Shown one piece after another: positions 1 through 8,684 of a stretch of 64,000 nt of DNA. The stretch lies in assembly GCF_900115635.1 (NCBI RefSeq), contig NZ_FOXE01000006.1:1-64000 (forward strand), given 5' to 3'. The DNA comes from Oscillibacter sp. PC13 (GTDB lineage Bacteria > Bacillota > Clostridia > Oscillospirales > Oscillospiraceae). The position numbers were made by a program, and so were the translations under genes. The notes under the pieces are model-generated. The model searched no databases. It was not told the DNA's origin and saw only the letters and a program-made list of their open reading frames with translations. The stretch's first letter is position 1, and each line of letters starts with the position of its first letter.

Positions 1-65
1 CCATCCTGATTCAGAATTGCTGCAGCGCTTTTTGACTTTGATACATCGATACCGACAGCAAGCAT
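1..65 (-). CDS. IS110 family transposase, N-terminal fragment (runs off the window)
   Basis: Translation from the ATG at 65 gives MLAVGIDVSKSKSAAA followed by ILNQDG. GIDVSK is the hallmark start of the RuvC-like DEDD domain of IS110 transposases, and its D is the first catalytic residue. These enzymes recombine DNA guided by a bridge RNA. An ATG at 71 is also in frame, but it abuts the AAGGA ribosome binding site (about 72-78). The ATG at 65 has the right spacing of about 6 nt. Only about 21 codons are in the window, so the rest of the protein and whether it is intact cannot be judged. Confidence 0.75.
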   Translation of the reverse strand, partial: MLAVGIDVSKSKSAAAILNQD

Positions 66-178
66 TGGCATTCCTTCTTTCGTTTTTGGTATGCGGTTAT
101 CCAGCTCTTTCCAAAGTACGCACATATTCAATCGTGAAACGGGAGCTACGTCCCAACTTGCTGAATCGAGCACTAAAC

Positions 179-370
179 GATGGAGGCTGGCTGACACATT
201 TTACTCCGGGCGTGGTGTCCCAATTCCAGATTTCGTCAGACCGATGCCTCCATCTTAAAGGAAACGAGTAAGGCCGGATAGACCTTACTCGTACATTATG
301 AATTCCGGTTTAGCGGATTGGCCCGGATTTAACAGGAACCTCCCACCGTTATTTCGACGAAGGGAGGTTC
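179..370 (-). ncRNA. Candidate IS110 bridge RNA (structured leader upstream of the transposase)
   Basis: Three strong hairpins lie in series upstream of the transposase start. The first is a 9-bp stem 336-344/362-370. The second is a 9-bp stem 265-273/283-291. The third is a large hairpin 179-187/246-254 with a second inner stem (191-195/235-239) separated by an internal bulge and closing a loop of about 39 nt. Length (about 190 nt), position (between element end and transposase) and looped hairpins resemble the bridge RNAs described for IS110-group elements. The structure is seen; the function is inferred. I could not assign target or donor guide pairs because the right end is missing. Confidence 0.45.
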
Positions 371-520
371 TCTTATAGGCGCTTTTCCGATACAAGGCAG
401 TAATCCTATGAACATTTCGAAGCACTCCGCAAAAAAGTTGGAAGCGATCGCTCTCCCCCAATAACCCGCTTTTTCATTTTCCATACATCAGGTTTCTAAT
501 AGTCGGAAAAGGCCTTCCTC

Positions 521-549
521 TTGTGAGAGAAACTATTTCGTGATATAAT
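521..549 (+). promoter_or_regulatory. SigmaA promoter of radC
   Basis: TTGTGA (521-526) and TATAAT (544-549) are separated by 17 bp, about 60 nt upstream of the radC start. Nothing else plausible lies between it and radC. Confidence 0.75.
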
Positions 550-608
550 ATAACATTCCGATGGAATTTGTGTACACCATATAAACACATGAAAAAGGAG
601 ACCGCTTC

Positions 609-1286
609 ATGGGCATCCACGACGGACACCGGGAAAAGGTACGCCAACGTTTTTTGAACGGCGGGCTGGAGAGCTTTGCCGATCATGAGGCGTTGGAACT
701 TTTGCTGTTTTATGCCATTCCTCGCCGAAACACCAATGAGACGGCCCATCTTTTGATGGAGCGGTACGGTTCTTTGTCTGCGGTACTGTCTGCCCCGGTG
801 GAGGATCTGCAAAATGTGCCGGGAGTGGGAGAGCATGCCGCCGTATTGCTGAAATTGGTGCCTCAGCTGTGCCGAAAAGCCCGCTTGGCGGATGCAGGAC
901 AGGATGTGGTGCTCAATTCCTCAGAAAAGGCTGGGAACTATTTGCTGGAGTGTTTTGCAGGTGAGCAGAACGAGGTCATTTATCAGCTCTGCCTGGACCG
1001 TAAGGGAAAACTGCTGGCTTGCAAACGGCTGACAGAAGGCGGAGTTTCCTCGGCAGACCTTAATATCCGCCAGTTGGTTTCCAACGCACTTTTGATTGGT
1101 GCCAGTGCCGTAATTCTCTCACACAACCATCCAAGCGGCATTGCGCTGCCATCCTCAGATGACTATGTGACCACGGAACGGGCCAGACAGGCGCTGGCCA
1201 CGATTGGAGTGGAGCTGGCAGATCATATCATCGTAGCGGATGGGGATTTTGTCTCCCTGTCCGACTCTGGTTATTTTTCCAGATAA
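609..1286 (+). CDS. radC: RadC family protein (JAB/MPN metalloprotease fold)
   Basis: The 225-residue length is normal for RadC. An N-terminal helix-hairpin-helix region (NVPGVGEHAA near residue 69) is followed by a JAB1/MPN domain with the metal-binding motif SHNHPSG near residue 171 and a downstream D (SSDDY). The family was linked to DNA repair, but its cellular role is unsettled and radiation sensitivity in E. coli turned out to map elsewhere. An AAGGAG site lies 8 nt before the ATG, and a clear promoter precedes it. It stands just inside a likely IS110 insertion, whose outer end falls upstream of the promoter, so expression is probably intact. Confidence 0.92.
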   Translation: MGIHDGHREKVRQRFLNGGLESFADHEALELLLFYAIPRRNTNETAHLLMERYGSLSAVLSAPVEDLQNVPGVGEHAAVLLKLVPQLCRKARLADAGQDVVLNSSEKAGNYLLECFAGEQNEVIYQLCLDRKGKLLACKRLTEGGVSSADLNIRQLVSNALLIGASAVILSHNHPSGIALPSSDDYVTTERARQALATIGVELADHIIVADGDFVSLSDSGYFSR

Positions 1287-1300
1287 ATCTGACCAAAAAT

Positions 1301-1339
1301 CGAACAAATGTTGCATGACGTTCTGAAAGGTGGTAAAAT
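1301..1339 (+). promoter_or_regulatory. uvrB promoter with overlapping LexA (SOS) box
   Basis: TTGCAT (1311-1316) and TAAAAT (1334-1339), spaced 17 bp, form a promoter. CGAACAAATGTTGC (1301-1314) fits the Gram-positive LexA/DinR consensus CGAAC-N4-GTTCG with the last two bases swapped, and it overlaps the -35 element. LexA control of uvrB is established in Bacillus; here it is inferred from this site. Confidence 0.6.
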
Positions 1340-1389
1340 GAAACTGCTTGGTTCCTTCCACCATATATGGAGATTTTGGAGAACAAACG

Positions 1390-3360
1390 ATGCCGAAATT
1401 TGAAGTTGTATCAGACTATCAGCCTTCCGGAGACCAGCCGCAGGCGATTGCCTCCCTGGCAGGAGGTATTGAAAACGGACTGAAGGAGCAGGTTCTGCTG
1501 GGCGTTACCGGTTCCGGTAAAACCTTCACCATGGCCAAGGTCATTGAGCAGGTCCAGAGACCCACGCTGGTGCTGGCACACAACAAGACGCTGGCCGCAC
1601 AGCTGTGCGCGGAGTTTAAGGAGTTTTTCCCCAACAATGCGGTGGAGTACTTTGTTTCCTACTACGACTACTATCAGCCGGAGGCCTATATCCCCCACAC
1701 GGATACCTATATCGCAAAGGACGCCTCCACCAACGACGAGATTGACCGGCTGCGCCTATCAGCGACCTGCGCGCTGCTGGAGCGGCGGGATGTGATTGTG
1801 GTATCCTCAGTCTCTTGTATCTATGGTTTGGGTGAGCCGGACGATTTTGCAAACCTGGTGGTGTCCCTGCGCACAGGCGCGGAGTGGAACCGGGACGAGC
1901 TGTTGCGGCGTCTGGTGGAGATCCGGTATGAGCGGAATGATATTGCCTTTGAGCGGAATATGTTCCGGGTCCGGGGCGACACGGTGGAGATTTATCCGGC
2001 TTATTACAGGGACAAAGCCATCCGGGTAGAGTTTTTTGGGGATGAGATTGACCGCATCAGCGAATTTCACCCACTCACCGGCACGGTGAACCGGGTGCTG
2101 AACCATATTGCCATCTACCCTGCCAGTCATTACGTGACGACCAAGGATAAGATGGACAAGGCCATCGGGGAAATCCGGCGGGAAATGGAGGAGCAGGTTC
2201 AATACTTCACGGACAATGACCAGCTGGTGGAGGCCCAGCGCATCCGCCAGCGAACGGAATACGATATGGAAATGATGACGGAACTTGGCTACTGTTCTGG
2301 TATTGAGAACTACTCCCGCATCATCTCTGACCGCCCGGCCGGGTCCGCGCCTATGACGCTGCTGGACTTTTTCCCGGATGACTTTTTGCTGTTTGTGGAT
2401 GAGAGCCACGTGACGCTGCCCCAGGTGCGGGCAATGTACAACGGCGACCACGCCCGAAAGGACTCTTTGGTGAAGTACGGCTTCCGGCTGCCTTGCGCCT
2501 ATGACAACCGTCCCCTGAAGTTTGAGGAGTTTGAAGAGCGGATCGGCCAGGCGGTATTCGTCTCGGCCACGCCCGGCCCCTACGAACGGGAGCGGGCGGA
2601 TCAGGTGGTAGAGCAGGTCATCCGCCCCACGGGACTGCTGGATCCCAAGATAGAGGTCCGGCCCGTCACGGGGCAGATTGACGACTTGATCGATGAAATT
2701 CACGCCCGTTCTGCCAGAAGTGAGCGGGTTCTGGTGACAACGCTCACCAAAAAGATGGCGGAGGATCTGACGGAGTTTTTGAAAAACGCCGGGACTCGGG
2801 TGCGGTACATGCACTCCGATGTTCAGACCATCGAGCGAATGGAAATTATCCGGGATTTGCGCCTGGGGGAGTTTGATGTACTGGTTGGCATCAACCTGCT
2901 GCGGGAGGGTTTGGATTTGCCGGAGGTTTCCCTGGTGGCCATTCTGGACGCGGATAAGGAGGGGTTTCTCCGTTCTGAGACCTCTCTCATTCAGACCATC
3001 GGTCGTGCGGCGCGGAACGCCGACGGCTTGGTGATTATGTATGCCGACGAGATCACGCCGTCCATGCGAGCGGCCATCGATGAGACAGAGCGCCGCCGCC
3101 TGATTCAGGACGCTTACAACAAAGAGCACGGCATTGTCCCGAAAACCATCATCAAGGGTGTTCGGGAAGTGCTGGAGATCTCCAAAACCGCGGAAGAAGA
3201 TACCATCCGGGGCCGCAAGAAGCGGAAACTCTCCGAACAGGAGCGCGCCGCCGAGATTGCCAAGCTGGAGAAGGAAATGAAGGAAGCCAGCAAGATGCTG
3301 GAATTCGAGTACGCGGCGGTGCTGCGTGACCGTATCATTGAATTGAGGGGCGAGAAATAG
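1390..3360 (+). CDS. uvrB: Excinuclease ABC subunit B
   Basis: UvrB is the damage-verifying helicase-like subunit of nucleotide excision repair. It is loaded by UvrA and then recruits UvrC. The protein has 656 residues, normal for the family. It shows Walker A GVTGSGKT (about 38), the beta-hairpin region [12 protein letters not shown] (about 91) that is inserted behind the lesion, the DESH box (about 337), helicase motif VI-like QTIGRAARN, and a C-terminal UVR domain that pairs with UvrC. I chose the ATG at 1390 (GGAG 8 nt upstream) over an in-frame ATG at 1348, which lies just downstream of the -10 element and has no ribosome binding site. uvrA is 5.6 kb downstream rather than adjacent. Confidence 0.97.
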   Translation: MPKFEVVSDYQPSGDQPQAIASLAGGIENGLKEQVLLGVTGSGKTFTMAKVIEQVQRPTLVLAHNKTLAAQLCAEFKEFFPNNAVEYFVSYYDYYQPEAYIPHTDTYIAKDASTNDEIDRLRLSATCALLERRDVIVVSSVSCIYGLGEPDDFANLVVSLRTGAEWNRDELLRRLVEIRYERNDIAFERNMFRVRGDTVEIYPAYYRDKAIRVEFFGDEIDRISEFHPLTGTVNRVLNHIAIYPASHYVTTKDKMDKAIGEIRREMEEQVQYFTDNDQLVEAQRIRQRTEYDMEMMTELGYCSGIENYSRIISDRPAGSAPMTLLDFFPDDFLLFVDESHVTLPQVRAMYNGDHARKDSLVKYGFRLPCAYDNRPLKFEEFEERIGQAVFVSATPGPYERERADQVVEQVIRPTGLLDPKIEVRPVTGQIDDLIDEIHARSARSERVLVTTLTKKMAEDLTEFLKNAGTRVRYMHSDVQTIERMEIIRDLRLGEFDVLVGINLLREGLDLPEVSLVAILDADKEGFLRSETSLIQTIGRAARNADGLVIMYADEITPSMRAAIDETERRRLIQDAYNKEHGIVPKTIIKGVREVLEISKTAEEDTIRGRKKRKLSEQERAAEIAKLEKEMKEASKMLEFEYAAVLRDRIIELRGEK

Positions 3361-3364
3361 CGGT

Positions 3365-3381
3365 GCCCCGCACGGCGGGGC
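3365..3381 (+). other. GC-rich hairpin after uvrB
   Basis: GCCCCGC (3365-3371) and GCGGGGC (3375-3381) form a 7-bp stem with a 3-nt loop directly after the uvrB stop. There is no T-run, so it is more likely an mRNA-stabilising or attenuating hairpin than a full terminator. The downstream genes follow closely and may be co-transcribed. Confidence 0.4.
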
Positions 3382-3415
3382 GGCAGAAGGAGCCTTGAGG
3401 GGAGGAGTCACCACG

Positions 3416-3793
3416 ATGAACTACGACTGGCTGGACACATATCTCCTGTCCCTGCCGGGGGTGGAGAAAGATTATAAGCCGGAGTGGCAGTGGTTCCGGT
3501 ATATGATCCGGGGACACCTGTTCGCCGCCGTCTGCTCACCGGAACCCAGGTACCGGACCTATGGCGGCCACGATCTGGTAAATCTGAAATGCGACCCCGC
3601 GGAGGCAGAGGTGCTGCGGGCCGAATATCCGGAGGTGCTGCCGGGGTTTTACACGGACAAGCGCACCTGGATTGCCTGTTTGCTGGACGGGGAATTGCCG
3701 GACGAGGTGCTGCGGCAGCTTTGTGCGGCCTCTCACCGTCTGGTGCTGGGGAAGCTGCCCAAATACGTCCAGCGGGACATTCTGGACAACTGA
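3416..3793 (+). CDS. MmcQ/YjbR family DNA-binding-like protein
   Basis: The 125-residue protein matches the MmcQ/YjbR pattern. It has an N-terminal WLDTYLLSLPGVEKDY-type helix, a central beta-sheet with FAAVC and VNLKCDP, and a C-terminal YTDKRTWIACLL segment. This CyaY-like fold is sometimes called DNA-binding, but no biochemical role is settled. The start at 3416 has GGAGGAG upstream; an in-frame GTG/ATG further up (3395) would put that site inside the gene. It is 55 nt after uvrB and 12 nt before the next gene, so it looks like part of an operon. Confidence 0.75.
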   Translation: MNYDWLDTYLLSLPGVEKDYKPEWQWFRYMIRGHLFAAVCSPEPRYRTYGGHDLVNLKCDPAEAEVLRAEYPEVLPGFYTDKRTWIACLLDGELPDEVLRQLCAASHRLVLGKLPKYVQRDILDN

Positions 3794-3805
3794 CGGGAGG
3801 ACAAC

Positions 3806-4555
3806 ATGGAAGATACGCGTACCCGATTGCAGAAAGCCGTCCTGATTGCCCTGGCCGTCATGGTGGTGGTGTTTGGAAACCTGACGCTTGTCTCAAAACT
3901 CCACAAGGGCGTTTTGTTCGCAGACACGATTTTGAAGGTGGAGGAAACTTCCGGCGGGACGGTTTACTCCGGCAAAGTATACGGCGATAAGGTCTCCGTC
4001 TCCGTTAAACGGGAGAGTGGAACTGCCTGCACCGTGACCTATACGGTGGATGAGCGAATTCACGATGTGTACCGGATGGAGTATCCCCTGGCCCCTGTGC
4101 AGACGGAGGACGGCCCGGTGGACGGTATCCGCATCACCAGGAACGGCGATGTGCTGTACGAGGGCGGCTATGACCCGGACCGCGCCTTCAGCGGCTGGTA
4201 CGGTGCGGCCGGCCGGTGGGACACCGGCGTATACGTGACAGTGGTCACCGGTGGGGAGAGTGTGGGTGCGGCTGCTCCGGCGGAGCTTTCAAAGAACACG
4301 GTTTTTTTGTTTGCGCAGGGGCCGGAGCTGACCGCCCGGGGCAGCTGGGCACTGTACTTCCTGATGGTGTTCTTCACGGGTTTGCTGGCGCTGGATGCCA
4401 CATTCCCCCTGACCATGTTCCGGTTGCAGCACATGTGCGACGTCCGGGACCCGGAGCCGTCGGATTTTTATCTTTCCATGCAGCGGGTGGCCTGGGTTGT
4501 CTACTCGGTGCTGCTTTTAATTGGCTACATATGGGCGCTGCGGTTCCTGCCGTAG
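3806..4555 (+). CDS. Membrane protein of unknown function, next to an MBOAT acyltransferase
   Basis: I do not recognise this 249-residue protein. It has an N-terminal membrane segment (residues about 11-30), a predicted extracellular beta-rich domain (about 35-175) and two further hydrophobic helices (about 179-200 and 228-247) that could anchor the C-terminus. A GGGAGG-type site precedes the ATG. It sits 12 nt after the YjbR-like gene and 43 nt before the MBOAT gene. An accessory role in extracellular polymer acylation is an inference from position only. Confidence 0.7.
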   Translation: MEDTRTRLQKAVLIALAVMVVVFGNLTLVSKLHKGVLFADTILKVEETSGGTVYSGKVYGDKVSVSVKRESGTACTVTYTVDERIHDVYRMEYPLAPVQTEDGPVDGIRITRNGDVLYEGGYDPDRAFSGWYGAAGRWDTGVYVTVVTGGESVGAAAPAELSKNTVFLFAQGPELTARGSWALYFLMVFFTGLLALDATFPLTMFRLQHMCDVRDPEPSDFYLSMQRVAWVVYSVLLLIGYIWALRFLP

Positions 4556-4598
4556 CAGGCGGGCTCAGTCACCTCAATGACAAAGGAGAACGGATTTC

Positions 4599-6023
4599 AT
4601 GGCTTTTGGCAGTATGGTGCTTCTGTTCGGCTTTCTGCCGCTCATTCTGCTCTGCTATTTTTTGCTGCCTGCCCGGTGGAGGGGCGGACGGAATGCTGCG
4701 CTGCTGACAGGCAGCCTGGTGTTTTATGCCTGGGGCGGCGTGCGGCTGCTGCCGGTGCTGCTGGCTTCCTGCGTGTGCAACTGGGCGCTGGCACTGCTGG
4801 CTGCCCCGGGGAAGCCCTTCTTTCGGCGGGCGGCCTTGGCCGCGGCGCTGGTGGGAAACCTGGGGATGCTTGGATATTTTAAATATACCGGCTTTTTGCT
4901 GGATAATCTGAACGCCTTGGAGCTGCAGATCACCGTGCCGGCGATTGCGCTGCCTGCGGGAATCTCCTTTTTTACGTTTCAGGCCATCGCCTATGTGGTG
5001 GATGTCTACCGGGGAACGATTCCGGCTGAGCGGAATTTGGGGAAGGTTATGCTGTTTATGGCGTTTTTTCCCCAACTGCTGCAAGGACCCATCCTGCGGT
5101 ATGGAGACCTCGGTCCCTCTCTCACAAACCGAAGGGAGACGGCGGCTGACGCGGCGGAAGGGGCCGTGCGTTTTTGCTTTGGCCTTGCAAAAAAGGTGTT
5201 GCTGGCGGATGCTCTTGGTCAAGCGGCGGATGTGGCCTTTGCAGCCGGCGGCCATCTGACCGTGGCGCTGGCCTGGCTGGGGGGCATTGCCTATACCCTG
5301 CAGCTGTACTTTGACTTTTCCGGCTACACGGATATGGCCATCGGCCTGGGGCGGGTATTCGGCTTCCGCCTGCCGGAGAATTTCAACTATCCGTACATTG
5401 CAAAATCCGCCTCAGAGTTCTGGCGGCGGTGGCATATGACGCTGTCCTTCTGGTTCCGGGACTATGTATACATCCCCCTGGGCGGCAACCGCTGCTCCCG
5501 GGGACGCCAGATTGCAAACCTGCTGGTGGTGTGGATGCTGACGGGGCTGTGGCATGGCTCTGCCTGGAATTTCGTTCTCTGGGGCCTGTATTACGCGGCG
5601 CTGCTGATGGGAGAGAAATTCCTCTGGGGCGGTGTGCTGGAGCGGCTGCCTTCCGCCTTCCGCCATCTTTACGCACTGGTGCTGATTACCATCGGCTGGG
5701 TGCTGTTCCGCTCTGCCAGCCTGAGTCAGGTGGGAGAGATGGTTTCCGCCATGCTGGGCTTTGCCCCCGGCGGACTGTGGAGCGGCGAGGCGGCTTACTG
5801 TCTTCGCCAGTTTGCTTGGGAGTGGGCACTGGCCATTCCCACGGCCCTGCCGCTGAAGGCCTGGATCCAGGCGAGGCTGGAAACCAGACGGGCGGCGGGA
5901 AGCCGCGGTGCAGCAGTGCTGTTGGTCTGGGGACCGAAGGTGCTGGCTTTTGCCCTGCTGGGATGCTCTGTGGTGCGGATTTTGGGCGCCGGCGTACAGT
6001 CCTTCCTGTATTTTCAGTTTTGA
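4599..6023 (+). CDS. MBOAT family O-acyltransferase (AlgI/DltB-like)
   Basis: Membrane-bound O-acyltransferases pass acyl groups across the membrane for transfer to extracellular polysaccharides or teichoic acids. The 474-residue protein is hydrophobic throughout. It contains PQLLQGPILRY (about 165), DFSGYTDMAIGLGRVFGF (about 241), the conserved FWRRWHMTLSFWFRDYVYIPLGG block (given here as residues about 270-292) and LTGLWHGSAWNFVLWG with the catalytic-type histidine at 319. AAGGAG precedes the ATG. The gene directly downstream encodes an AlgJ/DHHW-type SGNH protein, the usual partner. It resembles AlgI, but the polymer that is acylated is unknown. Confidence 0.92.
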   Translation: MAFGSMVLLFGFLPLILLCYFLLPARWRGGRNAALLTGSLVFYAWGGVRLLPVLLASCVCNWALALLAAPGKPFFRRAALAAALVGNLGMLGYFKYTGFLLDNLNALELQITVPAIALPAGISFFTFQAIAYVVDVYRGTIPAERNLGKVMLFMAFFPQLLQGPILRYGDLGPSLTNRRETAADAAEGAVRFCFGLAKKVLLADALGQAADVAFAAGGHLTVALAWLGGIAYTLQLYFDFSGYTDMAIGLGRVFGFRLPENFNYPYIAKSASEFWRRWHMTLSFWFRDYVYIPLGGNRCSRGRQIANLLVVWMLTGLWHGSAWNFVLWGLYYAALLMGEKFLWGGVLERLPSAFRHLYALVLITIGWVLFRSASLSQVGEMVSAMLGFAPGGLWSGEAAYCLRQFAWEWALAIPTALPLKAWIQARLETRRAAGSRGAAVLLVWGPKVLAFALLGCSVVRILGAGVQSFLYFQF

Positions 6024-6038
6024 GAGGAGGCCCCCAAC

Positions 6039-7235
6039 ATGGAAAAACACGCAAACCGGGCCTTCCTGGCCCTGCTGCTGGCGGTGCTGCTTGCTGTCCC
6101 GGCGGGAGTCGCCCTCTGGTCCCACCGGGAGACGGCTGCCTATTACGAAAACCGCGCCCTGGCGGAGCGGCCGGCCCTCACGGGAGAGAGTCTGTGGGAC
6201 GGCAGCTTCGGCGCGGCGTTTGAGCGCTGGTACGCCGATCACGCCCCCGGCCGCACCACGTTGTTAAAGCTGGACACGGCGGTGCAGATGAAGGGACTCC
6301 GGCGCATGGTGGTGAATGACATTGTTCTGGACGCCGACGGGGTGCTGGTCCCCTTTCTGGATTTTCATGAGTGGTCCGAGGAGGCCTATGCTTCTTCGGT
6401 GCCGCCCATTGCGGACAGGTATGAAAAACTGAATGACCACATCACGGCCAATGGCGGCGTATTTTATTTCATTGGATTTCCAGAGCAGCGGATTTATTTT
6501 GAGGATCACTTTCCTGCCTGTCTCAACAACCACGAAAATGAGGCGAATGCGGCAGACACCATTTTTGAGGACGCACTGACCGGCCGTGGAATCCGCTTTT
6601 TGAATATGGAGCGGGTATACGACGAACTGGGTCATCCGGCGGAGTATTACTCCACGGTGGACCACCACTACAATTACTACGGCGCTTACGCCGCTTATCG
6701 CTCTATCCTGGATACGCTGCGGGCGGATGGATTTGATCTTCCGGTGCTGACGGAGACGGACATCGATTTTCAGGAACTGCCCAATCCCTATATCGGCTCC
6801 CGCAACCGGAAGCTGTATAATCTCTGGCCCAACAGCGACAGGGCGGTAATCGGCGTGCAGAAGAACCCCGTACCCTATACCCGGACGGACAATGGCCAGC
6901 CAAGCGACAAGCCGCTGTTCATCATCCAGGAGGACCCGGCCATGCCTACCACCTATAATCTGTATATGGGCGGCGACTTCGGGGAGACGGTGCTGGAGAC
7001 AAACCGGCCAGAGCTGCCGGATGTGTTAATTTTTGGTGATTCCTTCACCAATGCATTGGAGACGCTGCTGTACACCTCCTTTGACGAAACCCGCATCCTG
7101 GATCTGCGGCACTATGATGAGATGAGTCTGAAGGCATATATCACGGCGCATCAGCCGGACGTTGTCCTGTGTATCCAAAATGACACTTTCTATTACACAA
7201 CCAGCGGAAACGGCAATGTGTGGCCGGAGGGATAA
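6039..7235 (+). CDS. DHHW / AlgJ-like SGNH acetyltransferase-type protein
   Basis: Proteins of this type work with MBOAT partners to move acyl groups onto exported glycans. The 398-residue protein starts with a signal-anchor (residues about 8-26). It has the early YYENRALAERP signature common to AlgJ/AlgX-like proteins, a catalytic-type D208-H209-H210 in the sequence STVDHHYNYYGAYAAY, and a GDS-type nucleophile motif FGDSF (S335) near the C-terminus. The order of DHH before GDS is usual for this family. It starts 15 nt after the MBOAT gene with GAGAGGAGG upstream, which implies co-expression. It is predicted to be extracytoplasmic and membrane-anchored. Confidence 0.88.
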   Translation: MEKHANRAFLALLLAVLLAVPAGVALWSHRETAAYYENRALAERPALTGESLWDGSFGAAFERWYADHAPGRTTLLKLDTAVQMKGLRRMVVNDIVLDADGVLVPFLDFHEWSEEAYASSVPPIADRYEKLNDHITANGGVFYFIGFPEQRIYFEDHFPACLNNHENEANAADTIFEDALTGRGIRFLNMERVYDELGHPAEYYSTVDHHYNYYGAYAAYRSILDTLRADGFDLPVLTETDIDFQELPNPYIGSRNRKLYNLWPNSDRAVIGVQKNPVPYTRTDNGQPSDKPLFIIQEDPAMPTTYNLYMGGDFGETVLETNRPELPDVLIFGDSFTNALETLLYTSFDETRILDLRHYDEMSLKAYITAHQPDVVLCIQNDTFYYTTSGNGNVWPEG

Positions 7236-7255
7236 AAAGAACCCGGGAGGAAACG

Positions 7256-8167
7256 ATGGAAGAAGAACACCAGCCCGCTGCACAGACGGCGGAAGATCAA
7301 AAAGCACCCAACGCGGCGGCCTATGCCAGTATTCTGGCAGGCGCCGCGCTGTGGGGAATCATCGGGCTTTGGAATCGAAATTTAATGGCCGGGGGCTTTT
7401 CACCCACTGACATTGTGGTAGTGCGGAACTTTGGGGGCATGCTGCTGTTGCTGCTGATTTTCTGCCTGAAGGATCGCAGTGTGTTCCGGGTGAAAAAGGG
7501 CCATCTGAAATACTTTTTTGGGACAGGCGTGGTTAGTGTTATGCTGTTCACAGTATGCTACTTCTCCTGCCAGAAAATCTGCTCGCTGGCAGTGGCCTCG
7601 GTATTGCTGTATACAGCACCGTCCTTTGTGGTACTGCTGTCGGCAATTTTGTGGAAGGAGCCCATCACCAAAAAGAAACTTGCCGCCCTGGGGCTGACGC
7701 TGATAGGATGCGCCTTTGTATGCGGTGTGTTTGCCGGCGGACTCACCGTTACCGCCTCCGGCATTTTGCTGGGCCTGGGTGCAGGATTTTTCTATGCGCT
7801 GTACAGCATCTTTGGCCGGTATGCACTCCAGGCAGGGTACAGTTCCATGGCTGTCACGGTGTGGACATTTTTGTTTGCCGGCCCCATGTCGCTGGTGTTC
7901 CTGCGCCCGGCAGAGATGGCAGCAGCCTTTGTGACGCCGAAGATGTGCCTGCTGGCGCTGGGCCTGGTGGTGTTTTCCACGGTGCTGCCCTACCTGCTGT
8001 ACACAGCGGGACTCTCTCAGGTGGAGTCCGGAAAGGCATCCATCATGGCAAGCCTGGAGCCTGTGGTGGCGTCACTTGCCGGCGTACTCATTTTTGGGGA
8101 GCCGATGAGCGCCATGACACTGGCTGGAATTTTCTGTGTCCTGGCCGGTGTTTATATTTTGAGGTGA
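7256..8167 (+). CDS. EamA/DMT family transporter
   Basis: The 303-residue protein has ten predicted membrane helices in two EamA repeats (about residues 22-145 and 160-300). ILAGAALWGIIGLW lies at the first helix and EP(I/M) motifs at the loop before the last helices of each repeat (KEPITKKKL, GEPMSAMTL). DMT members export or import small metabolites such as amino acids; the substrate is not predictable. The ATG at 7256 has GGGAGGA upstream. An in-frame upstream ATG (7220) overlaps the preceding gene and is less likely. The next gene's ribosome binding site overlaps its stop codon. Confidence 0.88.
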   Translation: MEEEHQPAAQTAEDQKAPNAAAYASILAGAALWGIIGLWNRNLMAGGFSPTDIVVVRNFGGMLLLLLIFCLKDRSVFRVKKGHLKYFFGTGVVSVMLFTVCYFSCQKICSLAVASVLLYTAPSFVVLLSAILWKEPITKKKLAALGLTLIGCAFVCGVFAGGLTVTASGILLGLGAGFFYALYSIFGRYALQAGYSSMAVTVWTFLFAGPMSLVFLRPAEMAAAFVTPKMCLLALGLVVFSTVLPYLLYTAGLSQVESGKASIMASLEPVVASLAGVLIFGEPMSAMTLAGIFCVLAGVYILR

Positions 8168-8172
8168 GCGTT

Positions 8173-8676
8173 GTGGCAAAGCATAAAGAAGAAAAGACCA
8201 ATGTGATGCGGATTCTGGAACAAAAAAAGATCCCGTATACGGCCCGCTTTTATGAGGAAGGCGATGGGCCGGAGGGCACCCGGGAATACGGTGTCCATGT
8301 GGCACGGGCGCTGGGACAGGATCCTGCCCGGGGCTTCAAGACATTGGTAGCCCGAGGTGCGTCCAAGGGTGTCTATGTCTTTGAACTGCCGGTGGCTGAA
8401 AATCTGGATTTGAAAAAGGCGGCGAGAGCGGTGGGGGAGAAGTCCATTGAACTGCTCCGCGTGGCAGAGATTCACGCCGTGACCGGTTATATCCGGGGCG
8501 GCTGCAGCCCGGTTGGAATGAAGAAGCAGTATCCCACTGTTTTTCATGAGACGGTGTTGAACTATGACAGCGTTTATATCTCCGCCGGCAAAATCGGCGC
8601 CCAAGTGGAACTGGCGCCTCAGGCGCTGCTGGATCTGCTGCGGGCACAGACGGCGGATATTATCGTGAAGGACTGA
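8173..8676 (+). CDS. ybaK: Cys-tRNA(Pro)/Cys-tRNA(Cys) deacylase, YbaK/EbsC type
   Basis: YbaK-type enzymes clear mischarged Cys-tRNA(Pro) in trans. The 167-residue protein fits the family. TNVMRILEQKKIPYTARFY is at the N-terminus, then KTLVARGASKGVYVFELPV, the conserved lysine region LDLKKAARAVGEKSIELL, and GYIRGGCSPVGMKKQYP, where family members have the GGISPLG-type loop. The start is GTG at 8173, preceded by GAGGTGA that overlaps the stop of the transporter gene. This suggests translational coupling. The longer open frame upstream is not coding. Confidence 0.9.
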   Translation: MAKHKEEKTNVMRILEQKKIPYTARFYEEGDGPEGTREYGVHVARALGQDPARGFKTLVARGASKGVYVFELPVAENLDLKKAARAVGEKSIELLRVAEIHAVTGYIRGGCSPVGMKKQYPTVFHETVLNYDSVYISAGKIGAQVELAPQALLDLLRAQTADIIVKD

Positions 8677-8684
8677 ACGAGAGA

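Larger units (their letters stand above)
1..370 (-). mobile_element. IS110-family element, left (5') end, partial
   Basis: The minus strand reads into a transposase N-terminus at 65-1 and is preceded by about 300 nt of non-coding, strongly structured sequence. That layout (long structured left end, then a DEDD transposase) is typical of the IS110 subgroup. The outer boundary is not resolved. It must lie between the last hairpin (370) and the radC promoter (521). IS110 elements lack terminal inverted repeats, and I found none. The right end lies outside the window. Confidence 0.6.

Noticed and set aside
17-271. 84-codon plus-strand open frame at the window start
   Set aside because: It runs antisense to the IS110 transposase start and through the hairpins, with no ribosome binding site.
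1807-3414. 535-codon minus-strand frame opposite uvrB
   Set aside because: It is an antisense shadow of a certain gene; GC-rich codons create long reverse frames.
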